Below the pieces are notes generated by a model that saw only the letters and a list, made by a program, of their open reading frames with translations, did no database searches and was not told the origin of the DNA. A DNA stretch of 64,000 bases from Oscillospiraceae bacterium (lineage in GTDB: Bacteria > Bacillota > Clostridia > Oscillospirales > Ruminococcaceae): positions 1-64,000 of the forward strand of contig JAAWDH010000042.1 in NCBI GenBank assembly GCA_022793675.1, in the 5' to 3' direction. Both the position numbers and the translations under genes were made by a program. Shown one piece after another: positions 49,285-57,950 of the stretch (position 1 is its first letter; each line of letters starts with the position of its first letter).

Positions 49285-51816
49285 TTATTGCCCCTTTCGT
49301 TTGGCGTATTGACTGATAACTTTTTTCAGCAGCCCGACATCCAAAGGTTTTGCCACATGGGCGTCCATTCCGGCGTCTAACGCTGCCTTTTCATCTTCAG
49401 AGAAAGCGTTGGCAGTCATAGCGATAATTGGGATATGCTCAGAGTCTTGCTCCAGCGCACGGATGGCCCTAGCGGCCTCGTGGCCGTTCATGACCGGCAT
49501 CTGCACATCCATCAGGATAGCGTCGAACTCGCCTGCCGAGGCTTGCTGGAAACGTTCGACTGCCAGGCGGCCGTTTTCGACGATTTCGCAGGAGGCGCCT
49601 TCAATCTCTAAAAGCTCGGTTAGGATTTCCCCGTTGATCTCGTTGTCTTCCGCCGCAAGGAAGCGCATTCCTTCAAGGCTAAAGTCTTTTTCCAGCCCTG
49701 GTTCTTCCTGCGGCCTTGCCCACAGTCCAGCGGTTTTTTCCTGGAATGCCGAGACAAAGAATGGTTTTGCCAGTATAGCCGTGTGCGCTGGCAAAAGCGT
49801 TTCATCCAGCCCCTCTGCGCCTGGTTCTGCCAACAGCACAAGCGGCGTCCCTTCGGGCAGCGCTGCCCGGAGCGTCTGCGCTGTTTGGAGGCCGTCGGTT
49901 TCCCAATCTAGCAAGGCCAGCTGGAAACTTTTATGATTTATCAAGTCCAGCGCTTCTTCGGCGTTAGCGGCAATGTCCAACCCTACGCCAGTATTTTCCA
50001 GAAGCGTCTGGATATTCTCGCGGCTTTCTGCGTTTCTGTCCACGGCAAGGATGTGGGAAATGCCCCGCGTTTCCCAGAACTGGCGGCCAACCTGGTCTTC
50101 AGGGATGCGCAGCTCTAAATCCACCCGGAAAAGCGAACCGCGGCCCACTTCGCTCGTGACCTCAATGGTCCCGCCCATCAGCTCAACGATGCTCTTGGTG
50201 ATCGCCATTCCCAGCCCGGTGCCTTGTACTTTGTTGGTGGTGCTGTTTTCCGCCCGGGTGAAGGCATCGAAAATAATCTCCAAATATTCCGGCGTCATGC
50301 CGTAGCCGTCGTCTTCCACTTCAATGCAGATACGCTCGAACTGGCTGGAACGTTGTTTGCGGCCGAGGAAGCGCAGCCAGATATGGCCGCCTTCCGGCGT
50401 ATATTTGACGGCATTGGAAAGGAGGTTTATCAGGATCTGGTTGATGCGTGTTTCGTCGCCGATCAGGTATTCGTGGCGGATGCCCGTCACTTCTAAGCGG
50501 AACTCCTGCCCTTTGGACTTGGCCATTGGCTGGATAATTGCATCGGTGGAAGAAATTATGTCGCTTAATGCAAATTTTCCCAAGTTCAGTACAACCTTGC
50601 CGCTCTCGATTTTGGAAACGTCCAGGATATCGTTGATTAGGCTGAGCAGATGTTGGCCAGAGGACATGATTTTTTTGGTATACTCTCGTACTTTGGCCGG
50701 GTTTTCAGCGTCTTTGGCCAGCAGGGTGGTGAAACCCAGCACAGCGTTCATCGGCGTGCGGATATCATGGGACATATTGGAGAGGAACATCGTTTTGGAA
50801 TTGCTGGCGATCTGGGCGGCAAGCAATGCAGCCGACAGCTGCTCACTGTGGAGCTTGCGTTCGGCTTCCTGTTCCTGCCGCAGCTTTTCCTGCTGCCGCC
50901 AGCTAAAGTAGTAAAGGGCAATACAGGAAAGAAAAGCTGCCAGCATTGAAACGACGACGACGAAAATATGTTGGTTGACCGTCCGCCCTTCCTGCTGGAT
51001 TGCTTCAATTGGCACATAGCCGACTAAAAAGATTGTTCCGTCATTGACCGGCCACATATAATTCAGCGCCTGCTCTTTGCGGATATCATGATAAAATAAA
51101 ACGTTCCGTCCGTCTTGCAGGCAGGTCTCCACTTCGGCGCGGATCCCAGTGTCCCTGATGTCGTTAGCCCGATAGAAATCGTCCAGGTTCAAGTGCCCGG
51201 CACTGCGCATTCCCATTCCTTTGGGCTTTAAGACAAATCGTTCGCTTGTCGCGTCCATAATGTATAATGACGCCTGTTTGTCGTAGAACCCATCCGGCAG
51301 CGATTCGTCAATGGCGTCATAGATATATTCGGTATAAAGCGTCCCGATTTCCCGTCCATCCCGTTCAACGGGGCATTTGATGGTATAAGACCAGGTGCCC
51401 ATATAATTTAAGTAGGATTGGGAAACCGGCAGCCCCATCACAGTTCCGCCTGCCGAAAAGTCCAGCTCCCCTTCGGTAAATACATCGCCGTTGTTGGAGA
51501 CCCCTTCTGTTTTCCCTGACAGGATTAACGACATTTTTGACATCGTCCGGTTTTTCTTATAAGCGCGGATGTAGGATTCCGGGTCGTCTGCCTGTGCAAT
51601 TTCCTGTGCAATCAGCGTCTGGAATTCGGCCTCGCTGCGCAGGATCGCTTCGATTGTGCTCTGTATCAAATCCAAGCTTTCGCTCAGGTTCTGGATGGCC
51701 GACGAAGACATTTCCTTGGAAATCTTCCGTGAAATCGTATATACAACTGTCCCCAAAACGCAAAAAACCAGCACAATAGACAACAGTAGGGACAGACCAT
51801 TGCGTTTTTCTTTCAT
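49285..51816 (-). CDS. hybrid sensor histidine kinase with two receiver domains
   Basis: 843 residues. A transmembrane helix (LLLSIVLVFCVLGTVVYTIS), a long outside sensor region (about 35-275, Cache-like: LNYMGTWSYTIKCPVERDGR, EALNYMWPVNDG-type strand) and a second helix (FVVVVSMLAAFLSCIALYYF). Then HisKA: FLSNMSHDIRTPMNAVLGFT (phospho-His in SHDIRTP), HATPase_c with NQILINLLSNAVKYTPEGGH, DDGYGMTPEY and GTGLGMAITKSIVELMGGTI. A first receiver is poor (DRNAES, LLDWETDG); the second is canonical (AAEDNEINGEI, ILMDVQMPVMNG, IIAMTANAFSEDE, AKPLD). No DNA-binding output, so it probably signals to another regulator or HPt. Confidence 0.93.
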   Translation of the reverse strand: MKEKRNGLSLLLSIVLVFCVLGTVVYTISRKISKEMSSSAIQNLSESLDLIQSTIEAILRSEAEFQTLIAQEIAQADDPESYIRAYKKNRTMSKMSLILSGKTEGVSNNGDVFTEGELDFSAGGTVMGLPVSQSYLNYMGTWSYTIKCPVERDGREIGTLYTEYIYDAIDESLPDGFYDKQASLYIMDATSERFVLKPKGMGMRSAGHLNLDDFYRANDIRDTGIRAEVETCLQDGRNVLFYHDIRKEQALNYMWPVNDGTIFLVGYVPIEAIQQEGRTVNQHIFVVVVSMLAAFLSCIALYYFSWRQQEKLRQEQEAERKLHSEQLSAALLAAQIASNSKTMFLSNMSHDIRTPMNAVLGFTTLLAKDAENPAKVREYTKKIMSSGQHLLSLINDILDVSKIESGKVVLNLGKFALSDIISSTDAIIQPMAKSKGQEFRLEVTGIRHEYLIGDETRINQILINLLSNAVKYTPEGGHIWLRFLGRKQRSSQFERICIEVEDDGYGMTPEYLEIIFDAFTRAENSTTNKVQGTGLGMAITKSIVELMGGTIEVTSEVGRGSLFRVDLELRIPEDQVGRQFWETRGISHILAVDRNAESRENIQTLLENTGVGLDIAANAEEALDLINHKSFQLALLDWETDGLQTAQTLRAALPEGTPLVLLAEPGAEGLDETLLPAHTAILAKPFFVSAFQEKTAGLWARPQEEPGLEKDFSLEGMRFLAAEDNEINGEILTELLEIEGASCEIVENGRLAVERFQQASAGEFDAILMDVQMPVMNGHEAARAIRALEQDSEHIPIIAMTANAFSEDEKAALDAGMDAHVAKPLDVGLLKKVISQYAKRKGQ

Positions 51817-51950
51817 GACAGGACCCTCACCCTAAATAATTTGGCGTTTCCCCGAAAACGGGCCGCGTCTGTAATTTGCTTTTCTATTTTACCATTATAC
51901 TATTTTTTTCTTTTAGTGTCAATCGGTCTGCGCCCTTTTTGGGGCGGCAG

Positions 51951-52033
51951 TTGTCGACGCAGCAGGCGTGTATGGTTTTGCAGACGGGTACCCTGGCGAT
52001 TAAAAGTCTTTGCCAAGCTTTCTTCAGAAAGCG
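51951..52033 (+). repeat. dispersed intergenic repeat, copy F
   Basis: GTCGACGCAGCAGG, then GACGGGTACCCTGGCGATTA, AAAAGTCTTTGCCAAGC and TTTCTTCAGAAAGCG. The best match to copy C. It ends 22 bp before the -35 of the next promoter. Confidence 0.88.
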
Positions 52034-52055
52034 GACTGTACTCTTAAAAACGGGC

Positions 52056-52084
52056 TTGCCAAACAGCAAAAAATCTGATAAAAT
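52056..52084 (+). promoter_or_regulatory. promoter of the two-component operon
   Basis: TTGCCA (52056-52061), 17-bp spacer, TAAAAT (52079-52084), about 57 bp before the response-regulator start. Confidence 0.65.
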
Positions 52085-52141
52085 AAAGCAGACAATCATT
52101 GCAGCGCTAGCAATGCCGTAACGTTTAAAAGGAGGCGCTTT

Positions 52142-52834
52142 ATGCCGCTGATTTATGCGATTGAGGACGACGAAAATATCCGACAGCTGCTCAAAACCGC
52201 GCTGGAGGCTTTCGGCTATCAGGTTGAGGCTTTCGAGACGGCTGCCGAGGGGCTTACGGCGCTTGGGGGAGAGACGCCGGACTTGCTGTTGCTGGACATT
52301 ATGCTGCCCGATGCCGACGGGGTGGCGGTGCTGCGGCAGCTGCGGGGCGACGCCGCTTTTGAAAAACTGCCGATTATGATGCTGACGGCCAAGTCGAGCG
52401 AAATTGACAAAGTGACTGGGCTGGACGCCGGCGCGGACGACTACATGACCAAGCCCTTCGGCATTTTGGAACTCCGTTCCCGGATCCAGGCTTTGCTGCG
52501 CCGCACCAGCCGCAGCAAAGCCCAGCATACTGTCCTATCCGGCCAGGGGCTTACTTTAGACTGCGACAGCCGGGAGCTGAGCCAGGATGGCCAGCCGGTA
52601 GAGCTGACCTTCAAAGAGTTTGAGCTGCTGAAGCTTCTGATGGAAAACGCCGACCGCACCCTCTCGCGGGCCGAGCTTCTGAACTTAGTCTGGGGCATCG
52701 ACTTCGAGGGGGAGACCCGCACACTGGATATGCATATCCGCACCCTGCGGCAGAAGCTTTCCGACGATGCAGACAAGCCCCGTTACATCAAGACTGTCCG
52801 CGGGGTGGGCTACCGCTTCAACAGCGACCAATAG
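52142..52834 (+). CDS. PhoP/PhoB-type response regulator
   Basis: 230 residues. Receiver domain with acidic pair IEDDENIRQLL, phospho-acceptor Asp52 in LLLLDIMLPDADG, PIMMLTAKSS and DYMTKPFG. The C-terminal OmpR-type winged helix has LTFKEFELLKLLMENADRTL, RAELLNLVWGIDFEGETRTL and DMHIRTLRQKL, ending IKTVRGVGYRFNSDQ. It probably activates or represses genes in phosphate or envelope control. Followed 11 bp later by its kinase. Confidence 0.95.
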   Translation: MPLIYAIEDDENIRQLLKTALEAFGYQVEAFETAAEGLTALGGETPDLLLLDIMLPDADGVAVLRQLRGDAAFEKLPIMMLTAKSSEIDKVTGLDAGADDYMTKPFGILELRSRIQALLRRTSRSKAQHTVLSGQGLTLDCDSRELSQDGQPVELTFKEFELLKLLMENADRTLSRAELLNLVWGIDFEGETRTLDMHIRTLRQKLSDDADKPRYIKTVRGVGYRFNSDQ

Positions 52835-52845
52835 GCGGTGCTGGG

Positions 52846-54210
52846 ATGAAACGTGCGTTATTTGTCCGTTATCTGCTGGCGGGGCTATGCGGGGCCGCGG
52901 CGGCGGCGGTCGTTCTGCAATATAGGGGCAGGGCGAGCCTTGCCCCTTATCCGCTGCGGGCGTTGCTGGCGGCGGGAATCGTGGCGCTTGTCTGCGCCTT
53001 GCTGGCCCATTTGGGGTCGGACAGCTTTTTAAAACCGCTTTCCAGCCTCAACGCGGCAATGGAACGCCATGGGGAGCAGATGTCCTTTTCGGCGCTGCCA
53101 GACGGCCTTTACCCCGAAATGGCCCGGCTGCGGGAGAATATCCGCAAGCTTTGCGGCAAAATCATCGCCAGCCGCAAAAAGCTCAAACAGCAGCAAGAGC
53201 ATTTCGACTTTATTATCGACAACCTTGACGAAGGGCTGTTGATTACCGACCTTTCAGGCACGGTTACTGGCCTGAACCAGAAGGCTGCCGCGGTGCTGCG
53301 GCTGGGAAGAGAGGCGGTACAGCAGAATATTACCGATGTTTTGGAAGAAGCGGCAATTTTGGATGCCTTTCATAAGGCTGTCAGCCAAAATCTCGTCACC
53401 AGGTTTGATTTGAGGGTGGCCGACGGCGCGATTTACGCTCTGTCTGCCCGGCTGATCCGGGAGGAGGCCGGGGAGGCGGTCATGCGGCGGCGGGAGATTG
53501 TAGTTATCACGCTGGCCGACGTAACAGCCGAGCGTTCGGCGCTGCAGCAGCGCCAGGACTTTTTTTCCAATGCTTCCCATGAGCTGAAAACGCCGATTAC
53601 CTCTATTTTGGGTTTTGCCGAGCTGTTGGAAGCAGGGGTGGTCGGCGATGCTAGGAAACTTGCCGAAAGCGCTTCCATTATCCGTCGCGAAGCCTCGCGG
53701 ATGAACCGGATTATCAGCGACCTTCTGATGATTGCCTCGCTGGAGAATGAAGGGGAGGCCGGGGAACGCAGCGTGGTACAGCTAAGCGAGGTCATCGGCG
53801 AAATCGGCGATTCGCTGCGGGTGGCAATGGCCGAAAAAGGAGTGACAATGGAGGTATCGGGCGGGAATTTCCCGGTACGGGTGGCCTACAGCCATCTGCA
53901 CAACCTGTTGGGGAATCTGATTCAGAATGCTGTCAAGTACAATAAAGAGGGCGGCAAGGTCTGGGTGCGGGCCGAGCTGGACGGCGAACGGCTGCACCTA
54001 ACGGTCAAGGATACCGGTATCGGCATCCCGGCAGAGCTGAAGGGCCGGGTATTCGAGCGCTTTTTCCGGGTAGACAAGGGCCGCAGCCGCAGCGTCGGCG
54101 GTACGGGGCTGGGGCTTTCCATTGTCAAGCATATCGTTACCCTTTACGATGGGGAAATTACGCTGGACAGTACCCTTGGTGAGGGCACCACCGTACAGGT
54201 GCTCCTTTGA
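52846..54210 (+). CDS. PhoR-type sensor histidine kinase
   Basis: 454 residues. Two N-terminal helices (YLLAGLCGAAAAAVVLQY and LLAAGIVALVCALLAHLGS) are separated by only about 15 residues, so almost no outside sensor domain. A HAMP-like/coil region and a PAS domain follow (FIIDNLDEGLLITDLSGTVT). HisKA has FFSNASHELKTPITSILGFA; HATPase_c has NLLGNLIQNAVKYNKEGGKV, DTGIGIPAELKGRVFERFFR and GTGLGLSIVKHIVTLYDGEI. It likely senses a membrane or partner-protein state, as Bacillus PhoR does. No pst or pho genes are nearby. Confidence 0.94.
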   Translation: MKRALFVRYLLAGLCGAAAAAVVLQYRGRASLAPYPLRALLAAGIVALVCALLAHLGSDSFLKPLSSLNAAMERHGEQMSFSALPDGLYPEMARLRENIRKLCGKIIASRKKLKQQQEHFDFIIDNLDEGLLITDLSGTVTGLNQKAAAVLRLGREAVQQNITDVLEEAAILDAFHKAVSQNLVTRFDLRVADGAIYALSARLIREEAGEAVMRRREIVVITLADVTAERSALQQRQDFFSNASHELKTPITSILGFAELLEAGVVGDARKLAESASIIRREASRMNRIISDLLMIASLENEGEAGERSVVQLSEVIGEIGDSLRVAMAEKGVTMEVSGGNFPVRVAYSHLHNLLGNLIQNAVKYNKEGGKVWVRAELDGERLHLTVKDTGIGIPAELKGRVFERFFRVDKGRSRSVGGTGLGLSIVKHIVTLYDGEITLDSTLGEGTTVQVLL

Positions 54211-54217
54211 CTTTATG

Positions 54218-54246
54218 CACCCTGCCTGCCGCTGCTGCATAGGATA
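54218..54246 (+). promoter_or_regulatory. sigma-K-like promoter of dpaA-dpaB
   Basis: CACC (54218-54221), 16-bp spacer, CATAGGATA (54238-54246), matching the sigma-K pattern (mACm, 16-17 bp, CATANNNTA). Mother-cell sigma-K control is known for dipicolinate synthase in Bacillus. Confidence 0.65.
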
Positions 54247-54313
54247 AAGCAGACCACCCTTCGGGGCGGGTTTTGGGGCAGCTATCCCGCCCCGGAAAGG
54301 CAGGCTATCCAGC

Positions 54314-55186
54314 ATGAGCGAACCAAAGATCCTGCTCGCGGCCGGCGGCGACGAGCGTTTTGCAGGGCTTGCAGGGCTGTTGGCGGCAGACCCTCGCTAT
54401 ACCGTATACGCTATTGGCCTTGGGGGCGCGCCTGCCCCCGGCGTCCGCTGCCTGGAGGAGCTAAGCGAGCTGCGGCAGCAGCCCGATATCTTGGTGTTGC
54501 CGCTGCCGCTGTCGGCGGACGGTGTACACCTGAAAGCACCTTTTTATCAGAAAAGCCCGATTCTCCTGCGCTATCTGCTGAACCTCGGCTACCGGGGAAG
54601 CCGGGTTTACTGCGGCAAGGCCGGCGGGGATTTTAAGCGGGAGTGCGCGGCACGGGGGCTTGTGCTTACGGACTATCTGGACGACGAAGCCTTTACCGTT
54701 AAAAATGCCGCGGCGACGGCAGAGGCGGCGTTGGTACTGGCGGCTAGTTTGCGGCGGCGGGCTTTGTTTGACAGCAAGGTGCTGGTGCTGGGGGGCGGGC
54801 GGATCGCCAAGCGGCTCTGCGCCATCCTGGCAGCCTGCGGGGCGGCGGTAACCTGTGCGGCCCGCGCGCCGGAACAGCGTGCCTGGGCGATGCTTTCGGG
54901 GGCAGAGGCCGTGCCGCTTTCGGCAATCCCTAACCCATCCCGCTTTGACTTGGTCTTTTCCACCATCCCACAGCCGGTGTTCGGCGAATCGGAGCTTTCA
55001 AGGCTTTCGCCTGGCTGCCTGCTTATCGAGCTGGGGTCGGATCCCGGCGGCATTGATGAGAAGGCGGCAGCAGCGCTAGGGCTTTCCTTACAGAAGGCCC
55101 CTTCCCTGCCAGGGCGGATGATGCCCGAATCGGCGGCGCAGTGGTTGTGGGAACTGATCCTTCAAAAGGAGGCAGAGCTTCTGTGA
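54314..55186 (+). CDS. dpaA: dipicolinate synthase subunit A
   Basis: 290 residues (SpoVFA). An N-terminal domain holds ILLAAGGDERFAGLAGLLAA and PDILVLPLPLSADGVHLKAP; the NAD(P)-binding Rossmann half has KVLVLGGGRIAKRLCAILAA, FDLVFSTIPQPVFGESELSR, LSPGCLLIELGSDPGGID and the Pro-rich end APSLPGRMMPESAAQW. With DpaB it makes dipicolinic acid, the spore-core chelate, from dihydrodipicolinate in the mother cell. GAAAGG lies upstream of the ATG. dpaB overlaps its stop. Confidence 0.94.
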   Translation: MSEPKILLAAGGDERFAGLAGLLAADPRYTVYAIGLGGAPAPGVRCLEELSELRQQPDILVLPLPLSADGVHLKAPFYQKSPILLRYLLNLGYRGSRVYCGKAGGDFKRECAARGLVLTDYLDDEAFTVKNAAATAEAALVLAASLRRRALFDSKVLVLGGGRIAKRLCAILAACGAAVTCAARAPEQRAWAMLSGAEAVPLSAIPNPSRFDLVFSTIPQPVFGESELSRLSPGCLLIELGSDPGGIDEKAAAALGLSLQKAPSLPGRMMPESAAQWLWELILQKEAELL

Positions 55187-55779
55187 ATACAATACAACCG
55201 GCTGAGCAGCCGCCTGTCAGGCTCGCCTACTGCCTGACAGGGTCCTTCTGCACCTTCCGGCCGGCGCTGGAACAGATGGCGCGGTGCAGGGCGCTGGGTT
55301 ACGAGATCTTGCCGGTCTTTTCCCAAAACGCTGCCGGTATGGACACTCGTTTCGGCCGGGCGGCGGACTTCCTCCGGGAAGCTGAGGAAATCAGCGGCCG
55401 CAAGCCTATCCTGACGATCCAGGACGCCGAGCCTATTGGCCCTGCGGATATGGCGGATATTTTGCTTGTTGCGCCCTGTACCGGCAATACGTTGGCGAAA
55501 CTGAACCTTGCTATCACCGACACCACGGTGGCTATGGCTGTCAAGAGCCACCTGCGGCGGGGGCGTCCGGTAGTGGTTGCAGTTTCCACCAACGACGCCC
55601 TCAAAGGCAGCGCCAAAAACATCGGCGGGCTGATGTCCCGGGAGAACTTCTACTTCGTCCCCTTCCGCCAGGATAGCCCTGACGGCAAACCGGCTTCAGT
55701 AGTAGCGGATTTTTCCAGGATACCAGAGACCCTCGCTGCCGCCCTTCAGCGCACTCAGTTACAGCCGCTGCTTTTGTAA
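55183..55779 (+). CDS. dpaB: dipicolinate synthase subunit B (flavoprotein)
   Basis: 198 residues (SpoVFB), flavoprotein of the UbiX/Dfp fold. Start GTG at 55183 overlapping the dpaA stop (CTGTGA); AAAGGAGG is close upstream. Motifs LAYCLTGSFCTFRPALEQMA, YEILPVFSQNAAGMDTRFGR, DILLVAPCTGNTLAKLNLAI (FMN-binding) and AVSTNDALKGSAKNIGGLMS. Works with DpaA and is followed by a perfect terminator. Confidence 0.94.
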   Translation: MNTIQPAEQPPVRLAYCLTGSFCTFRPALEQMARCRALGYEILPVFSQNAAGMDTRFGRAADFLREAEEISGRKPILTIQDAEPIGPADMADILLVAPCTGNTLAKLNLAITDTTVAMAVKSHLRRGRPVVVAVSTNDALKGSAKNIGGLMSRENFYFVPFRQDSPDGKPASVVADFSRIPETLAAALQRTQLQPLLL

Positions 55780-55797
55780 CAAGGCGCCCCTAAACTC

Positions 55798-55835
55798 AAA
55801 CACGGTGCATGGTTTTTCATGCACCGTGTTTTTAT
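55798..55835. terminator. terminator between dpaB and nrdR
   Basis: AACACGGTGCATG and CATGCACCGTGTT form a perfect 13-bp stem with the loop GTTTTT, followed by TTTTAT; usable in both directions. Confidence 0.9.
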
Positions 55836-55957
55836 AGGGCGTATAGGACGTTTTTGAAGAAAACCCAGCATAGCTGTACTAAACCCGCAAAATTTTCGCC
55901 TGCCGGGGTGCTCGCCTGCACAGCCGCTAGGCCCTGTTATGTTGGGCGCGCCGTTTG

Positions 55958-56425
55958 TCAAACGTCGCTGCTGGATTCCTCCTGGAGCTTGCGCAGCTCC
56001 TCCATAAAGGTATCAATGTCAGAAAAATCGCGGTAGACCGATGCAAAGCGGATATAGGCGACCTTGTCCAAGCACTTGAGCCGCTTGAGCACCTGCTCGC
56101 CCAGCTCCCGGGAAGTGACCTCCCGAACAGCTTCGTTGATATAGCCCTGTTCCAGCGAATCCACCAGCTCTTCCAGCACCTCCACCGGTACTGGGCGCTT
56201 TTCACAGGCCCGCAGCAGCCCGGCAAGCAGCTTGTTGGAATCGAATATCTGCCGCGAGCAGTCGCGCTTGACTACCATCAGCGGGGCGAATTCGATGCTT
56301 TCATAAGTTGTGAAACGGCGGCAGCATTGCAGGCATTCCCGCCGCCGCCGGATTTTTTCACTGTCTTCGCTGGGGCGGGAATCCACTACCTTGCTTTCTA
56401 TATAACCGCAATAGGGGCATTTCAT
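55958..56425 (-). CDS. nrdR: transcriptional repressor NrdR
   Basis: 155 residues. The N-terminal zinc ribbon reads MKCPYCGYIESKVVDSRPSE, RRRRECLQCCRRFTTYE (Cys 3, 6, 31, 34 pattern). The ATP-cone follows (PLMVVKRDCSRQIFDSNKLL, EVTSRELGEQVLKRLKCLDK, VAYIRFASVYRDFSDIDTFM). NrdR senses ATP/dATP and represses ribonucleotide reductase genes. Start ATG at 56425; convergent with dpaB. Confidence 0.96.
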   Translation of the reverse strand: MKCPYCGYIESKVVDSRPSEDSEKIRRRRECLQCCRRFTTYESIEFAPLMVVKRDCSRQIFDSNKLLAGLLRACEKRPVPVEVLEELVDSLEQGYINEAVREVTSRELGEQVLKRLKCLDKVAYIRFASVYRDFSDIDTFMEELRKLQEESSSDV

Positions 56426-56872
56426 AAAGCAAACAGCCTTTCTGTCAAGGGCCGCAGCCCACAGGCCCAGCCATACAGGCGGGCAGGTTATCGTTTTTTA
56501 TCATTATACCATTTTTTTCGTAGGATTACAAGTCGTGAATTTGAATTTTCTTTATTATTTGGCAATTATTTGGCAGGGTGAAGGATAAAAAAATCTCGCC
56601 AAATATTGGTAATTACGCTTTATTTTTTATCTGGTGAACAACTAAAATCATGCAAAAGTTGCATTGAGAACTATTTAAAATGGCAAGATTCTGCTATTCA
56701 AGAATTTTCTTAACTGCTCGGAGGATATTTACTTGGCACTAAATGCAGTGGATGTCAGCCTTTGTTGAATTGTTTGGAAACGTTACAAAACCGCATCAAA
56801 TCCCGGTCGGGTTTCTTTTTGAATAAAGTGTTCAATATTTGAACGATAGATTGGCACAATATCTAAAGTGAC

Positions 56873-56888
56873 TAAAAGGTGTACCTTT
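56873..56888. promoter_or_regulatory. operator-like palindrome O1
   Basis: AAAAGGT-GT-ACCTTTT: perfect 7-bp arms around GT, about 75 bp upstream of the -35 box. The same layout, TAAAGT-GT-ACTTTA, occurs upstream of tdh. Confidence 0.6.
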
Positions 56889-56959
56889 TAGCAGCTTTCT
56901 TTTTTTTAAAAGCAAGATCGTATCAAAAAATATTTTTTACGAAATCATCAAAAAATCTC

Positions 56960-56988
56960 TTGCATTTCTAACGCTTTTATGCTACAAT
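56960..56988 (+). promoter_or_regulatory. promoter of the isomerase/ABC operon
   Basis: TTGCAT (56960-56965), 17-bp spacer, TACAAT (56983-56988); transcription expected near 56995. Confidence 0.7.
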
Positions 56989-57006
56989 AACAATAACGCC
57001 AGGTTA

Positions 57007-57040
57007 CAAAAATGTACACCTTTTTGTAGGAAGTACATTT
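57007..57040. promoter_or_regulatory. operator-like palindromes O2 in the leader
   Basis: Overlapping stems: ACAAAAA/TTTTTGT around TGTACACC, and AAAAATGTAC/GTACATTTTT across the whole site. Located just after the predicted start of transcription, where a repressor would act. Confidence 0.6.
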
Positions 57041-57090
57041 TTACGGAATCATTCCAGCCTGCTTTGACGGGCACGAAAGGACGAAATGTT

Positions 57091-57915
57091 ATGAACGTAG
57101 GTATCATTATTCCTCACACATCTACAGGTATGAAAGAACGCTTTGCCGCGGCGGCGGAACAGGGTTTCCATCATTGCCAGCTGGTCAGCTGGAACCCCGA
57201 CCTTTGGACCGATGAGAGCGTCTCTGAAATCAAGGCCCTAACCAAGGAATACGGCGTGGAAATCACCGCGTTCTGGTGCGGCTGGGTCGGTCCGAAACGC
57301 TGGAATTTTACAGAAGGTCCCGAAACGCTGGGTATCGTGCCGGTGGCTTACCGGGCGCAGCGCGTCCAGAACCTTTTGGACGGCGCAGCCTATGCCAAAA
57401 AGCTTGGGGTAGACGACGTGGTCACCCATATGGGTTTTATCCCCGAGAATATGACCGACCCGGAATATCCCGGCGTCCTGGCAACGGTAAAAATCCTCGC
57501 CCAGGAGCTGAAGCGAAATGAACAGAACCTGCTGTTCGAAACCGGCCAGGAGACGCCAGTGGTGCTGCTCAGACTTTTTGAGGCAATCGGTACCGGCAAC
57601 CTTTTTGTCAACCTTGACCCCGCCAACCTGATCCTTTACGGCAAGGCAAACCCTGTCGACGCGCTGGATGTCATCGGTGACTATGTCCGCGGCGTTCACG
57701 CCAAGGACGGCGTCTATCCGGTCAACGGCCGCGAGCTGGGGCATGAGGTCAAGGTCGGCGATGGCAGAGCCAATTTCCCCGCTCTCTTAAAGGGGCTTAA
57801 AGAGCACGGCTTTGACGGCAGCCTGACCATTGAACGGGAGATCTCCGGCGAGCAGCAGATCCTGGACATCAAAGAAACCCAGCAGTACCTGAACGACCTG
57901 ATCGCGGCCTTGTAA
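57091..57915 (+). CDS. sugar phosphate isomerase/epimerase-type TIM barrel
   Basis: 274 residues, xylose-isomerase-like family (PF01261). MNVGIIIPHTSTGMKERFAA, QGFHHCQLVSWNPDLWTDES, VEITAFWCGWVGPKRWNFTE, DDVVTHMGFIPENMTDPEYP, LLFETGQETPVVLLRLFEAI, NLFVNLDPANLILYGKANPV and VRGVHAKDGVYPVNGRELGH give the metal-site residues (Glu, Asp, His, Glu in LTIEREISG). It likely isomerises or epimerises a sugar or sugar derivative imported by the following ABC genes. GAAAGGA precedes the ATG at 57091. Confidence 0.88.
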   Translation: MNVGIIIPHTSTGMKERFAAAAEQGFHHCQLVSWNPDLWTDESVSEIKALTKEYGVEITAFWCGWVGPKRWNFTEGPETLGIVPVAYRAQRVQNLLDGAAYAKKLGVDDVVTHMGFIPENMTDPEYPGVLATVKILAQELKRNEQNLLFETGQETPVVLLRLFEAIGTGNLFVNLDPANLILYGKANPVDALDVIGDYVRGVHAKDGVYPVNGRELGHEVKVGDGRANFPALLKGLKEHGFDGSLTIEREISGEQQILDIKETQQYLNDLIAAL

Positions 57916-57950
57916 GGCGCGGCCCACCGAAAAGATTGGAGCAGATTGCT

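Larger units (their letters stand above)
51817..52141. other. divergent intergenic region with repeat copy F
   Basis: Between the hybrid kinase (minus) and the response regulator (plus). Contains repeat copy F and the response-regulator promoter; nothing else recognised. Confidence 0.6.
56426..57090. other. AT-rich regulatory interval upstream of the isomerase/ABC operon
   Basis: About 660 bp without a recognised gene, far more AT-rich than its surroundings. Contains a promoter (56960-56988), and TGTAC-core palindromes at 56873-56888 and 57007-57040. The stretch 56500-56850 shows nothing I can name. Confidence 0.6.
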
